In this document: positions 31,837-39,993 of the stretch, in pieces | Numbering within the stretch: the stretch's first letter is position 1 | Layout: each line of letters begins with the position of its first letter | DNA from: Kaistia geumhonensis | GTDB taxonomy: Bacteria; Pseudomonadota; Alphaproteobacteria; Rhizobiales; Kaistiaceae | Direction: 5' to 3' | Length of the DNA stretch: 64,000 nt | Assembly (NCBI RefSeq): GCF_030815145.1 | Contig: NZ_JAUSWJ010000001.1 | Location: 2,170,001 to 2,234,000, forward strand | Program-made: the position numbers and the translations under genes | The notes under the pieces: generated by a model | What the model was told of the DNA's origin: nothing | Seen by the model: the letters and a program-made list of their open reading frames with translations, nothing else | The model's database searches: none

Positions 31837-32853
31837 TCAACCATGGGCGCCGTACCGGTCCTTCTCGCTGTCGAGATGCGCCATCTGTGCGGCAGCATAG
31901 CGCTCTCCGGCTGCGGCGCCAGCCGGGACCGCCGCCTCGATTGCCGCGAGGTCGTGCGCCGTGAGGGCGATGTCGAGCGCGCCCAGCGTCTCGGCGAGCC
32001 GGTCCCGCCGACGCGCACCGATCACCGGAACGATGTCCTCGCCGCGCGCGAGCACCCATGCGATCGCGATCTGGGCCACCGTGACGCCGCGCGCCTCGGC
32101 GATCGCGCGGAGCGCCTCGACGAGGGCAAGGTTGCGGTCGAGATTGTCGCCCTGGAAGCGCGGCGAGAACCGGCGGAAGTCGGTCCCATCCGCGCCGCTC
32201 TCGCGCCTCCAGTGGCCGGAGATCAGCCCACGTGCCAAGACGCCATAGGCGGTGATGCCGATCCCGAGCTCGCGGGTCGTCGCCAGGATGCCGCGCTCGA
32301 TGGTGCGCGAGATCAGCGAATATTCGATCTGGAGGTCGGCGATGGGATGGACGGCGGCGGCGCGGCGGATGGTATCGGCGCCCACTTCGGAGAGACCGAC
32401 ATGGCGGACATAGCCGGCCCTCACCATGTCGGCCATGGCGCCGACCGTGTCCTCGATCGGCACGGCGGGATCGAGCCGCGCCGGACGGTAGATGTCGACA
32501 TGATCGGTGCCGAGCCGCTTCAGCGTGTAGGCGAGCGCGGTCTTGACCGCGGCCGGGCGCGCGTCGAAGCCGAGCCAGCTGCCGTCCGGCCCCCGCATCG
32601 CGCCGAACTTGACGCTGAGCAGGACCTTGTCGCGGCGGCCGCCGGCAAGCGCCTCGGCGACCAGCATCTCGTTGTGGCCCATGTCATAGAAATCGCCGGT
32701 GTCGACGAGCGTGATCCCCGCCTCGACCGCTGCATGGATGGTGGCGATGCTCTCGCCGCGATCGGCCGGGCCATAGGCGCCCGACATGCCCATGGTGCCG
32801 AGCCCGATGGGAGAGACAAGCGGTCCGGCGGCGCCGAGCTTGCGCATCTGCAT
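31837..32853 (-). CDS. Aldo/keto reductase
   Basis: NADPH-dependent oxidoreductase fold of 338 residues (AKR13-like by resemblance). The catalytic Asp and Tyr lie in LVDTGDFYDMGHNE and the lysine in LLSVKFGAM. The usual catalytic histidine region, commonly YYQHRVDP, here reads IYRPARLDP, so the histidine is missing, as I recall for a subset of bacterial relatives. The cofactor part has SLISRTIE and VIGARRRDRLAETL. I chose the ATG at 32853, which has a GGAGG eight bases upstream. It is divergent from the WYL regulator. Confidence 0.9.
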   Translation of the reverse strand: MQMRKLGAAGPLVSPIGLGTMGMSGAYGPADRGESIATIHAAVEAGITLVDTGDFYDMGHNEMLVAEALAGGRRDKVLLSVKFGAMRGPDGSWLGFDARPAAVKTALAYTLKRLGTDHVDIYRPARLDPAVPIEDTVGAMADMVRAGYVRHVGLSEVGADTIRRAAAVHPIADLQIEYSLISRTIERGILATTRELGIGITAYGVLARGLISGHWRRESGADGTDFRRFSPRFQGDNLDRNLALVEALRAIAEARGVTVAQIAIAWVLARGEDIVPVIGARRRDRLAETLGALDIALTAHDLAAIEAAVPAGAAAGERYAAAQMAHLDSEKDRYGAHG

Positions 32854-32950
32854 GATTGGCCTCCTTGATGGCTGCACGCCGTTATGCATCATCAAGTAAC
32901 ATATTTCAATATCTGTCATTGCGACTTCTAAGGCTGCGCGACCTCGCCAG

Positions 32951-32963
32951 GTCTGTGGCAGAC
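32951..32963. promoter_or_regulatory. Short inverted repeat before the WYL regulator
   Basis: GTCTG-TGG-CAGAC, 19 bp upstream of the chosen start at 32982, in the AT-richer divergent spacer 32854-32981 that must contain promoters for both genes. It could be an operator for the regulator itself, but it is short and differs from the candidate site at 33676-33696. Confidence 0.35.
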
Positions 32964-32981
32964 TGAACCGTGGAGGCTGCT

Positions 32982-33671
32982 ATGGCGCGTTCGGAACGGT
33001 TGCTCGATCTCATCCAGGAACTGCGCCGGCACCGGATGCCGGTGAGCGGCGCCGCGCTTGCCGAGGCGCTCGGCGTCAGCCTCCGGACGCTCTACCGCGA
33101 CATCGCGACTCTGAAGGGCCAGGGCGCGGACATCGAGGGCGAGCCGGGGCTTGGCTATGTGCTGAAGCCGGGCTTCCTCCTGCCGCCGCTGATGTTCTCG
33201 CATGAGGAGATCGAGGCGCTGGTGCTCGGCATGCGGCTGGTCGGCGCGCAGGGCGATCCGCCGCTCCAGCGCGCGGCACAGCACGCGCTGACCCGAATCG
33301 CCGCTGTTCTTCCCGACGATCTCAGGACCGACCTCGAGGCGTCGACCCTGATCGTGGCGCCGCTGAAGCCGCCCGTGCACCAGGTCGACCTCGCATCGAT
33401 CCGCGCCGCCATCCGCTCCGAGCAGAAGGTCGCGATCGGCTATGCCGACGCCGCCGGCACCGTCACCGACCGCGTCGTCTGGCCCTTCGCCCTCGGCTTC
33501 TTCGAGAAGGTGCGGGTGCTCGTCGCCTGGTGCGAATTGCGCGAGGACTTCCGTCATTTCCGCACCGACCGGATCGCGACGCTGGCGAGCGTCGGGGCGC
33601 GCTATCCCCGTCGCCGTGCGGCGCTACTCAAGGACTGGCGCGCAAGGCCGGAGGCGGCAGGCCATGGCTGA
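32982..33671 (+). CDS. WYL-domain transcriptional regulator (YafY type)
   Basis: Regulator of 229 residues. The N-terminal winged helix reads RSERLLDLIQELRRHRMPVS followed by LAEALGVSLRTLYRDIATLK. The middle and C-terminal WYL-like sensor contains KVAIGYADAAGTVTDRVVWP and AWCELREDFRHFRTDRI. I chose the ATG at 32982 because GGAGG precedes it; a GTG at 32970 is possible. It is followed after 71 bp by a VOC-family gene, a frequent pairing in Proteobacteria, with a palindrome between them. The ligand is unknown. Confidence 0.9.
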   Translation: MARSERLLDLIQELRRHRMPVSGAALAEALGVSLRTLYRDIATLKGQGADIEGEPGLGYVLKPGFLLPPLMFSHEEIEALVLGMRLVGAQGDPPLQRAAQHALTRIAAVLPDDLRTDLEASTLIVAPLKPPVHQVDLASIRAAIRSEQKVAIGYADAAGTVTDRVVWPFALGFFEKVRVLVAWCELREDFRHFRTDRIATLASVGARYPRRRAALLKDWRARPEAAGHG

Positions 33672-33675
33672 ACCA

Positions 33676-33696
33676 TGCTGACAGAAACTGGCAGCA
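33676..33696. promoter_or_regulatory. Candidate operator of the WYL regulator
   Basis: TGCTGaCAG-AAA-CTGgCAGCA, 9-bp arms matching at 8 positions, between the regulator's stop and the VOC gene start at 33743. Its position over the expected promoter of the VOC gene suggests control of that gene by the adjacent regulator. Confidence 0.6.
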
Positions 33697-33742
33697 CCCT
33701 CGCCTAGGTTCGTCCCGTCCGCAACCCGAAGGGAACGCCGTC

Positions 33743-34111
33743 ATGGCCGCTGCCAATCTGATCATTCTCTATGTTGAAAATTGTTCGAAAAGCACCGCTT
33801 TTTATCGCGATTTGTTGGAGCGCGAGCCCGACGTCGCGGCGCCGAATTTCTCGTCCTTCACGCTGACCGACGGCATGTCGCTCGGCCTCTGGACCCGCTC
33901 CAGCGTCCAGCCCCCGGCGGCTGCCGGCGGCGCCGAAGGTGAGGTCGCCTTCATGCTGAAGACGCCGGCCGAGATCGAGGCAAGGCTTGCCGACTGGACG
34001 AGCCGCGGACTTCCGATCGCGCAGCCGCTCACCACGATGGATTTCGGGCCGACCTTCGTCGCGCTCGATCCGGACGGTCACCGCCTCAGGGTCTGCCTCT
34101 TCGACGCCTGA
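33743..34111 (+). CDS. VOC (glyoxalase/bleomycin resistance) family protein
   Basis: Small vicinal-oxygen-chelate protein of 122 residues with the paired beta-alpha-beta pattern. It has ILYVENCSKSTAFYRDLL at the N-terminus and FVALDPDGHRLRVCLFDA at the C-terminus, as in antibiotic-binding or phenazine-resistance members. I chose the ATG at 33743; GGGAACG lies about 10 bases upstream. Probably induced through the upstream WYL regulator. Its role as binding protein or enzyme cannot be told from sequence. Confidence 0.88.
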   Translation: MAAANLIILYVENCSKSTAFYRDLLEREPDVAAPNFSSFTLTDGMSLGLWTRSSVQPPAAAGGAEGEVAFMLKTPAEIEARLADWTSRGLPIAQPLTTMDFGPTFVALDPDGHRLRVCLFDA

Positions 34112-34149
34112 CCGCGCGAAGAACCCTTCACCCAGCCTGATCCACCGAA

Positions 34150-34179
34150 TTGTATGCAATCCGACAGGATTGCATACAA
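34150..34179. promoter_or_regulatory. Perfect 13-bp inverted repeat, GntR-like half sites
   Basis: TTGTATGCAATCC (34150-34162) and GGATTGCATACAA (34167-34179) separated by GACA. Each arm contains TTGTATGCAA, itself nearly palindromic and similar to FadR-subfamily GntR operators. It lies between two convergent genes, where it could instead act as a bidirectional RNA hairpin. No U-tract follows on either strand. Confidence 0.55.
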
Positions 34180-34314
34180 CCTCCTCCGGAGTTGGCGACA
34201 AGTAATGAGACTGTCAAACACTGTACCACCGCACGGATTGCGACGTCTCCGTCACGCCCGCAGACGTATTCCTGCCGTCGCCCTCCAGTCCACGCAGATA
34301 TCCTCTTTCGCTCT

Positions 34315-35091
34315 CTAGAGGCTGACGCCGAGGCGCTCCGTCCAGACGAGGCCCTCTGTGGTATCGCCGCGCGGCTTGTATTCGCAGCCGACCCAACCGC
34401 GATAGCCGAGTTCTTCCAGAGCCGTGAATATCGCCGGATAGGCGATCTCGCCTTCGTCCGGTTCGGCGCGGCTGGGTACGGCGGCGATCTGGACATGGCC
34501 GATCAGCGGGAAGAACCGGCGCAGCCGCGTCAGCACGTCGCCGGTGGCGACACCGACATGGTAGACATCGAAGAGAAGGCGGACATTGTCGAGGCCGACC
34601 GCCTCGGCGATCTCGGCGGCCTCGTCGACGCGGCTGTAGAAATAGCCGGGCTTGTCGCGCGGATTGATCGCCTCGAGCAGCAGCGTCACGCCGTCCCGCG
34701 CCGCTTCGTCGGCCGCCCGCCGCAGATTGGCGATGAAGGTAGTGCGGCTCGCCGGCGTGTCGTCGATGACGCCCGCCATCGCGTGGATCGAGGTCGCGCC
34801 GGTCGCCCGGCAGAAAGCGACAGCCTCTGCGACCGAAGCCTCGAATTCGCCCTCGCGGCCCGGCAGCGCGCCGAGCCCGAACTCGCCGGCCGCGACATTG
34901 CCGCGGACGGTGTTGACGCCGGTGACGACGACGCCCGCCTCGGCAGCAGCAGCCGCGACGCTCTCGGCCGGCACATCATAGGGCCAGTGCATCTCGACTG
35001 CGGAAAATCCGGCGCGGCCGGCGGCGGCGATGCGTCCGGCGAGCGGCAGCTCGGCCCAGAGAAAGCCGAGATTGGCGGAAAAGCGCAGCAT
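34315..35091 (-). CDS. otnI: 2-Oxo-tetronate isomerase / hydroxypyruvate isomerase family
   Basis: TIM-barrel isomerase of 258 residues beginning MLRFSANLGFLWAELP, the typical opening of the Hyi/OtnI family. Active-site glutamate and metal-type segments are VTLLLEAINPRDKPGYF, LLFDVYHVGV, HVQIAAVPSR and WVGCEYKPRGDT. The preceding GGAGGGGAC is a strong ribosome-binding site. It is 13 bp downstream of denD in the same direction. This supports a role in D-erythronate catabolism, converting 2-oxo-erythronate to its 3-oxo isomer, rather than in glyoxylate metabolism. Confidence 0.85.
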   Translation of the reverse strand: MLRFSANLGFLWAELPLAGRIAAAGRAGFSAVEMHWPYDVPAESVAAAAAEAGVVVTGVNTVRGNVAAGEFGLGALPGREGEFEASVAEAVAFCRATGATSIHAMAGVIDDTPASRTTFIANLRRAADEAARDGVTLLLEAINPRDKPGYFYSRVDEAAEIAEAVGLDNVRLLFDVYHVGVATGDVLTRLRRFFPLIGHVQIAAVPSRAEPDEGEIAYPAIFTALEELGYRGWVGCEYKPRGDTTEGLVWTERLGVSL

Positions 35092-35104
35092 GTCCCCTCC
35101 CCTG

Positions 35105-36088
35105 TCAGGCGACGAAGCGGCCGCCGAGTTCGTCCTCGATATGAGCCTCGATGATCTCGTCGAACCGCAACTCGGCGACAAAACCGAGCTCGGCGGCCCG
35201 GCGGACGTCGAAATCGGTCGGCCAGCCGGCAACGATGCGCTCGATGGTCGGATCGCTCTCTCGGCGAATGCGGGCGACGACCTTTTCGCCGGCGATGCGG
35301 CGGAGCGCCTCGATCTCGTCGCCGACCGTGCAGGAAAGGCCCGGCAGCGAGATGGCGCGGCGCGGCCCGATGCGGCCGCCCTCGAGCGTCGCGGCATGCT
35401 TCAGGAAGCCGACGGCGGCGCGCGGCGAGGCGAACCAGTGGCGCACGTTCTCGGAGACCGGCAGCACGGCCTCGTGGCCGGCGAGCGGCTCGCGGATGAT
35501 GTTTGAGAAGAAGCCCGACGCCGCCTTGTTCGGCTTACCCGGGCGCACGCAGATCGTCGGCAGGCGGATGGCGACACCGTCGAAGAAGCCGCGCCGGGTG
35601 TAGTCGGAAAGAAGCAGTTCGCCGATCGCCTTCTGCGTGCCGTAGCTTGTCAGCGGCGTGGTGAAATAGTCGTCGGGGATCTTGTCCGGGAAGGGCGCGC
35701 CGAACACGGCGATCGACGAGGTGAAGACGACGCGCGGCGCATAGCCGTCGCCAACGAGGCGGATCGCGTCGAAGAGATAGCGGGTACCGTCGAGATTGAT
35801 GCGGTAGCCCTTGTCGAAATCGGCCTCGGCCTCCCCCGAGACGATCGCGGCGAGATGGAAGACGACATCCGGCCGAGCCGCGACCAGCGACGCGGCGACG
35901 CCCGGCTCGGAGATGTCGGCGGCGCGGCGTTCGACAGCGCCCGCGAAGCCCTCCGGCTGGGGCGGCTCGACGACATCGACCAGCGTCAGGCGCTCCAGGG
36001 CGCGTTCGCCCAGCCCGCCATCGGCCACCAGCGCCGCGGTCAGCTTGCGGCCGACCATGCCGGCAGCCCCCAGGATCAGCACATGCAT
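35105..36088 (-). CDS. denD: D-erythronate dehydrogenase
   Basis: NAD-dependent extended SDR of 327 residues oxidising D-erythronate to the 2-oxo acid. The Rossmann motif is ILGAAGMVGRKL at residues 4-15. The catalytic Ser is in VFTSSIAVFG and the YxxxK in SYGTQKAIGEL. The sequence RLPTICVRPGKPNKAASGFF is as recalled for DenD proteins. The start ATG at 36088 is the only one giving the intact nucleotide motif. It forms a two-gene operon with otnI. The kinase (otnK) and aldolase (otnC) that would complete the pathway are not in this window. Confidence 0.85.
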   Translation of the reverse strand: MHVLILGAAGMVGRKLTAALVADGGLGERALERLTLVDVVEPPQPEGFAGAVERRAADISEPGVAASLVAARPDVVFHLAAIVSGEAEADFDKGYRINLDGTRYLFDAIRLVGDGYAPRVVFTSSIAVFGAPFPDKIPDDYFTTPLTSYGTQKAIGELLLSDYTRRGFFDGVAIRLPTICVRPGKPNKAASGFFSNIIREPLAGHEAVLPVSENVRHWFASPRAAVGFLKHAATLEGGRIGPRRAISLPGLSCTVGDEIEALRRIAGEKVVARIRRESDPTIERIVAGWPTDFDVRRAAELGFVAELRFDEIIEAHIEDELGGRFVA

Positions 36089-36174
36089 CGTCTCGTCCCT
36101 CCCGTCGGTTCTTGATATCGGTTCAATACGACTGGGCGGCCGCATGCAAGCGGCAACACAACCGGCCGCGGCTG

Positions 36175-38235
36175 TCAGCGCCAGAGGCCCCGCATGCGCG
36201 CGGCGAGATCGACCGGCGCCGCAGGCCGTTCCATCCGGCCGGCCACGATTGCCTCCGGCGGCGGCCAGGCACGCTGGCGGAAGTGGGGCAGCAGCGCCGG
36301 CGGGATGAAGCGGGTGCGCGCGGCATAGACATGCCGGTCGCCGCCGCGCGGCTGGCCATGCACGAAGAAGCGCTGCGGTACCATGAGATGCAGGTCTTCC
36401 TTGGCGCGCGTCATCGCAACATAGAGCAGCCGCCGCTCCTCCTCGATCTCGGCGGAGGAGCCGGTGCCGAGATCGGAAGGGATGCAACCGTCGACCGCGT
36501 TGAGCAGGAAGACCTGGCTCCACTCCTGGCCCTTGGCGGAATGGATGGTGGAGAGGATCAGGTAGTCCTCGTCGAGCAGCGGAACGCCGGACTCGTCCGA
36601 GGTCGCATCGGGCGGATCGAGCGTCAGTTCGGTGAGGAAGCGCTCGCGCGTCGGGAAGGTGGCGGCGATGGCGGCGAGCTGGCCGAGATCGAGAGCCCGC
36701 ACGGCGGCATCCTCGTATCGCCGCTCGAGCCGCGGCTCGTACCAGGCGCTGAGCGCGGCGAGCTCGCCGGGCCAGCCGATGCTGCGCGTGGCGAGCGCCG
36801 CCATCAGGGTCGCAAAGGCCGTCCAGTCCTCGCGGGCGCGGGCCGGCGGGGCAAAAGCGGCGAGCGCGGCCGCGGGATCGGCGACGGCAGCCAGTTCGTC
36901 GAGAAGGCGGCCGGCCGTGCCGGGGCCGACGCCCTCGACGAGCTGCACGGCGCGGAAGGCGGCGACGCGGTCGCGCGGATTCTCGGCAAAGCGCAGCAGC
37001 GCCAGCAGATCCTTGACATGTGCCGCGTCGAGGAACTTGAGCCCGCCGAACTTCACGAAGGGGATGTTGCGGCGGGTCAGTTCGACCTCCAGCGGACCGC
37101 TGTGATGCGAGGCGCGGAAGAGCACCGCCTGCGCCTTCAGCGCCGTTCCGTATTCGCGGGCAGCGAGGACGCGCTCGACGACATAGCGCGCCTGGTCCGT
37201 CTCGTCGCGGACGGCAACGAGCGTCGGCGGCTCGCCACCCGCGCGATCGGTCCAGAGGTCTTTGGTAAAGCGCTCCTGCGCCAGCCCGATCACGGCATTG
37301 GCCGCAGCGAGGATCGGCGCCGTCGAGCGGTAGTTGCGCGCGAGCGTCACGATGGTGGCCGGCGGATCAAAGGCCTTGGGAAAATCGAGGATGTTGCGCA
37401 GCTCGGCGGCGCGGAAGGAGTAGATCGACTGCGCGTCGTCGCCGACGACGGTGAGCCCGTCGCCGCGCGGCTTCAGGCGATAGAGGATCGAGGCCTGCAG
37501 GCGGTTGGTGTCCTGGAACTCGTCGACCAGCACATGGTCGAACCGCGACGCGACGCTCTCGGCGATCGCCGGTTCCGCCATGGCGTGGGCGAGATAGAGC
37601 AGCAGGTCGTCGTAATCGAGCACGTTCTGCCGCTGCTTGGCCTCGACATAGGCCGCGAACAGCGCCGCCAGTTCGTCCTTCCACATGGCGCACCACGGGA
37701 AGACCTCGATCAGCGCCGTCTCGAGCGGCATCTCGGCATTCACGACACGCGAATAGACGGCGAGGCAGGTGCCTTTCTGCGGAAAGCGGCTCTCCTTCTT
37801 CGAGAAGCCGAGCTCGTGCCGCGAGAGGTTCATGAGGTCGGCCGAATCCTCGCGGTCGTGGATGGTGAAGGCCGGGTCGAGGCCGATCCAGGATGCGTAT
37901 TCGCGCAGGAGCCGGGCGCCGACGGCATGGAAGGTTCCCGACCAGAGCAGCGCGCCGGCCAGCGCCTCGGCGCGCTCGCCGAAGCTGGCCGCGGCGATCC
38001 GCTCCACGCGACGCGCCATTTCCGTTGCGGCGCGGCGCGAGAAGGTCAGCATCAGGATGCGGCCGGGATCGGCGCCGTTGCGGATCAGATGCGCGACGCG
38101 ATGGGCGAGCGTGTTCGTCTTGCCCGACCCGGCGCCGGCGACGATCAGCAGCGGCCCCTGGCTGCCGGCCGTGATGCCGTGCTCGGCGGCGCGGCGCTGG
38201 TCGTCATTCAGCCGCGCGAGGGGGTCGGCGCTCAT
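36175..38235 (-). CDS. UvrD/Rep family ATP-dependent DNA helicase
   Basis: Superfamily 1A helicase of 686 residues. Motif I GAGSGKTNTL lies near residue 33, followed by LMLTFSRRAATEM, motif II VDEFQDTNRLQ, VVGDDAQSIYSFR (motif III), LARNYRST (motif IV), TIHSAKGQEW (motif V) and LYVAMTRAKEDL (motif VI). It is shorter than UvrD itself and is a Rep/UvrD-like repair helicase. The start at 38235 follows an intergenic stretch with a degenerate SOS box at 38291-38305. It is divergent from manC. Confidence 0.92.
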   Translation of the reverse strand: MSADPLARLNDDQRRAAEHGITAGSQGPLLIVAGAGSGKTNTLAHRVAHLIRNGADPGRILMLTFSRRAATEMARRVERIAAASFGERAEALAGALLWSGTFHAVGARLLREYASWIGLDPAFTIHDREDSADLMNLSRHELGFSKKESRFPQKGTCLAVYSRVVNAEMPLETALIEVFPWCAMWKDELAALFAAYVEAKQRQNVLDYDDLLLYLAHAMAEPAIAESVASRFDHVLVDEFQDTNRLQASILYRLKPRGDGLTVVGDDAQSIYSFRAAELRNILDFPKAFDPPATIVTLARNYRSTAPILAAANAVIGLAQERFTKDLWTDRAGGEPPTLVAVRDETDQARYVVERVLAAREYGTALKAQAVLFRASHHSGPLEVELTRRNIPFVKFGGLKFLDAAHVKDLLALLRFAENPRDRVAAFRAVQLVEGVGPGTAGRLLDELAAVADPAAALAAFAPPARAREDWTAFATLMAALATRSIGWPGELAALSAWYEPRLERRYEDAAVRALDLGQLAAIAATFPTRERFLTELTLDPPDATSDESGVPLLDEDYLILSTIHSAKGQEWSQVFLLNAVDGCIPSDLGTGSSAEIEEERRLLYVAMTRAKEDLHLMVPQRFFVHGQPRGGDRHVYAARTRFIPPALLPHFRQRAWPPPEAIVAGRMERPAAPVDLAARMRGLWR

Positions 38236-38290
38236 GTCTCTTCAGCTTCTAGTCGAATCGGCGCGGCCGGGGCGCTACGATTGCAGCACA

Positions 38291-38305
38291 ATTCGCGTTT
38301 TGTTC
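38291..38305. promoter_or_regulatory. Degenerate LexA box upstream of the helicase gene
   Basis: ATTC-GCGTTTT-GTTC on the plus strand, that is GAAC-N7-GAAT toward the helicase. It has one mismatch from the perfect site in front of imuA and a similar T-rich spacer (GCGTTTT against CTGTTTT). It lies 55 bp before the helicase start, within the divergent promoter region shared with manC. Confidence 0.45.
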
Positions 38306-38417
38306 GCAATGGCGGCGCCATCCGTTGAAAGGAAACGAGCGCCGTGCCACCATTGAACCATGGCACGCGGCAGTGCAGCATGTTATGCCGCAGCGCACTT
38401 TGCCCAGAGGATCGTTG

Positions 38418-39842
38418 ATGACCGGTTCGAAGATCGTTCCCGTTATTCTCGCTGGTGGTTCGGGAACCCGGCTTTGGCCCATCTCCCGCGACAGCCTGCC
38501 AAAGCAGTTCCTCGGTCTCGGATCGCCGAAGACCTTCTATCAGGAGACGCTGCTGCGCCTGCCCGAGAAGAGCAGCGGCGTGACCGACCCGATTGTCGTG
38601 ACCAGCGATGATTTCCGCTTCTTCGCGCGCCGCCAGGCGGCCGAAGTCGGCGTCGAGGCGACCGTCGTTCTGGAGCCGGCCCGTCGCGATTCCGCCGCTG
38701 CGATGATCGTCGCCGCCCGCATCGCGCAGCAGCGCTATGGCGACGACTGCCTCGTGCTGGCGCTCGCCGCCGATCACCTCGTGCCCGACGCCAAGACCTT
38801 CCGCAGCGCCTGCCTGACGGCGGCCACCGTCGCCGAGGAAGGCTATATCGTCACCTTCGGCATCACGCCGACGGAGCCGCGCACCAGCTACGGCTATATC
38901 CGGCCCGGCGCGCCGCTCGGCGTTCCCGGCTCGTTCAAGGTCGAGCGTTTCGTCGAGAAGCCGAACCGCGAGACGGCCGAGGGCTATCTCGCCGAGGGCT
39001 ATCTCTGGAATTCCGGCAATTTCATCTTCCCCGCCGCGCTGATGATCGCCGAGGCGGAGAAGTTCGAGCCCGAGATCGCCGCCGGGGCGGCCGAAGCGGT
39101 TGCGACCGCCACCGAGGACCTCGGCTTCATCCGGCTCGGCAAGGGCGCCTTCCTGGCGACACCGGCCAAGTCGATCGACTACGCGGTGCTCGAGCGCACC
39201 GACAAGGCCGCCGTCGTCGAAGGCCGCTTCGCCTGGTCCGACATCGGCAGCTGGGATGCGGTGCGCGAACTCGGCACGCCGAGCGAAGAGGGCAATGTCA
39301 CCTTCGGCCCGGTCTCGCTGCTCGACAGCCGCAACGCCTTCGTCCATTCCGAAGGCCCGCTCGTCACCGGCATCGGCCTCGACGGTTTCACGGTCATCGC
39401 CTCGGACGACGCCATTCTCGTGATGCCGACCGACCGCAGCCAGGACGTGAAGCATCTCGTCGCCGGCCTCAAGGCCGAGAAGCGCAACGAGGCCAACGAG
39501 CACATCAAGATCCACCGCCCCTGGGGCACCTACCAGACGATCTGCCGCGGCGAGCGCTTCCATGTGAAGAAGATCGTCGTCGACCCCGGCGCGATCCTGT
39601 CGCTGCAGAAGCATCACCACCGCGCCGAGCACTGGGTGATCGTCAAGGGTACCGCCGAGGTGACGCTGGGCGACAAGGTCTACACGGTGAACGAGAACGA
39701 ATCGACCTATCTGCCGATCGGCTCGATCCACCGCGTCGCCAATCCCGGCAAGATCCCGCTCGAGCTGATCGAGGTCCAGACCGGCTCCTATCTTGGCGAG
39801 GACGACATCGTCCGCCTCGAAGACAAATACGCCCGCGTGTGA
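38418..39842 (+). CDS. manC: Mannose-1-phosphate guanylyltransferase / mannose-6-phosphate isomerase
   Basis: Bifunctional enzyme supplying GDP-mannose for surface polysaccharides, 474 residues. The N-terminal nucleotidyltransferase has ILAGGSGTRLWP at residues 9-20, then FVEKPNRETAEGYL. The C-terminal cupin has RPWGTYQTICRGERFHVKKI and LQKHHHRAEHWVIVKG, with metal-binding histidines near residue 400. I chose the ATG at 38418 with GAGGA upstream. No polysaccharide cluster surrounds it; the gene ends in a strong terminator. Confidence 0.94.
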   Translation: MTGSKIVPVILAGGSGTRLWPISRDSLPKQFLGLGSPKTFYQETLLRLPEKSSGVTDPIVVTSDDFRFFARRQAAEVGVEATVVLEPARRDSAAAMIVAARIAQQRYGDDCLVLALAADHLVPDAKTFRSACLTAATVAEEGYIVTFGITPTEPRTSYGYIRPGAPLGVPGSFKVERFVEKPNRETAEGYLAEGYLWNSGNFIFPAALMIAEAEKFEPEIAAGAAEAVATATEDLGFIRLGKGAFLATPAKSIDYAVLERTDKAAVVEGRFAWSDIGSWDAVRELGTPSEEGNVTFGPVSLLDSRNAFVHSEGPLVTGIGLDGFTVIASDDAILVMPTDRSQDVKHLVAGLKAEKRNEANEHIKIHRPWGTYQTICRGERFHVKKIVVDPGAILSLQKHHHRAEHWVIVKGTAEVTLGDKVYTVNENESTYLPIGSIHRVANPGKIPLELIEVQTGSYLGEDDIVRLEDKYARV

Positions 39843-39886
39843 GAAGAGCACTCGCGCGCGGAAGCGCTCGAACATCATGATGCCGT

Positions 39887-39919
39887 CGTGCCCGGGCTCT
39901 GCCCGGGCACGATTGTTTT
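39887..39919 (+). terminator. Rho-independent terminator of manC
   Basis: Perfect 11-bp stem CGTGCCCGGGC/GCCCGGGCACG with a TCT loop, followed by ATTGTTTT, 45 bp after the manC stop. The sequence from about 39880 to 39985, with CCGTCGTGCCCGGGC and then a GACGAGCGCGGCCATGAC-like segment, resembles a dispersed intergenic repeat of Rhizobiales. The terminator may therefore be repeat-derived. Confidence 0.8.
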
Positions 39920-39993
39920 GGGCTCGTCGATGAAGGCGCGGATGGCCACGACGAGCGCGGCCATGACGGCTGGTGAGGCTGGAACCTCCCCCC

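Noticed and set aside
32880-32915. GTTA...TAAC symmetry in the divergent aldo/keto reductase-WYL promoter region
   Set aside because: Only four bases per arm match and the inner bases do not continue the symmetry.
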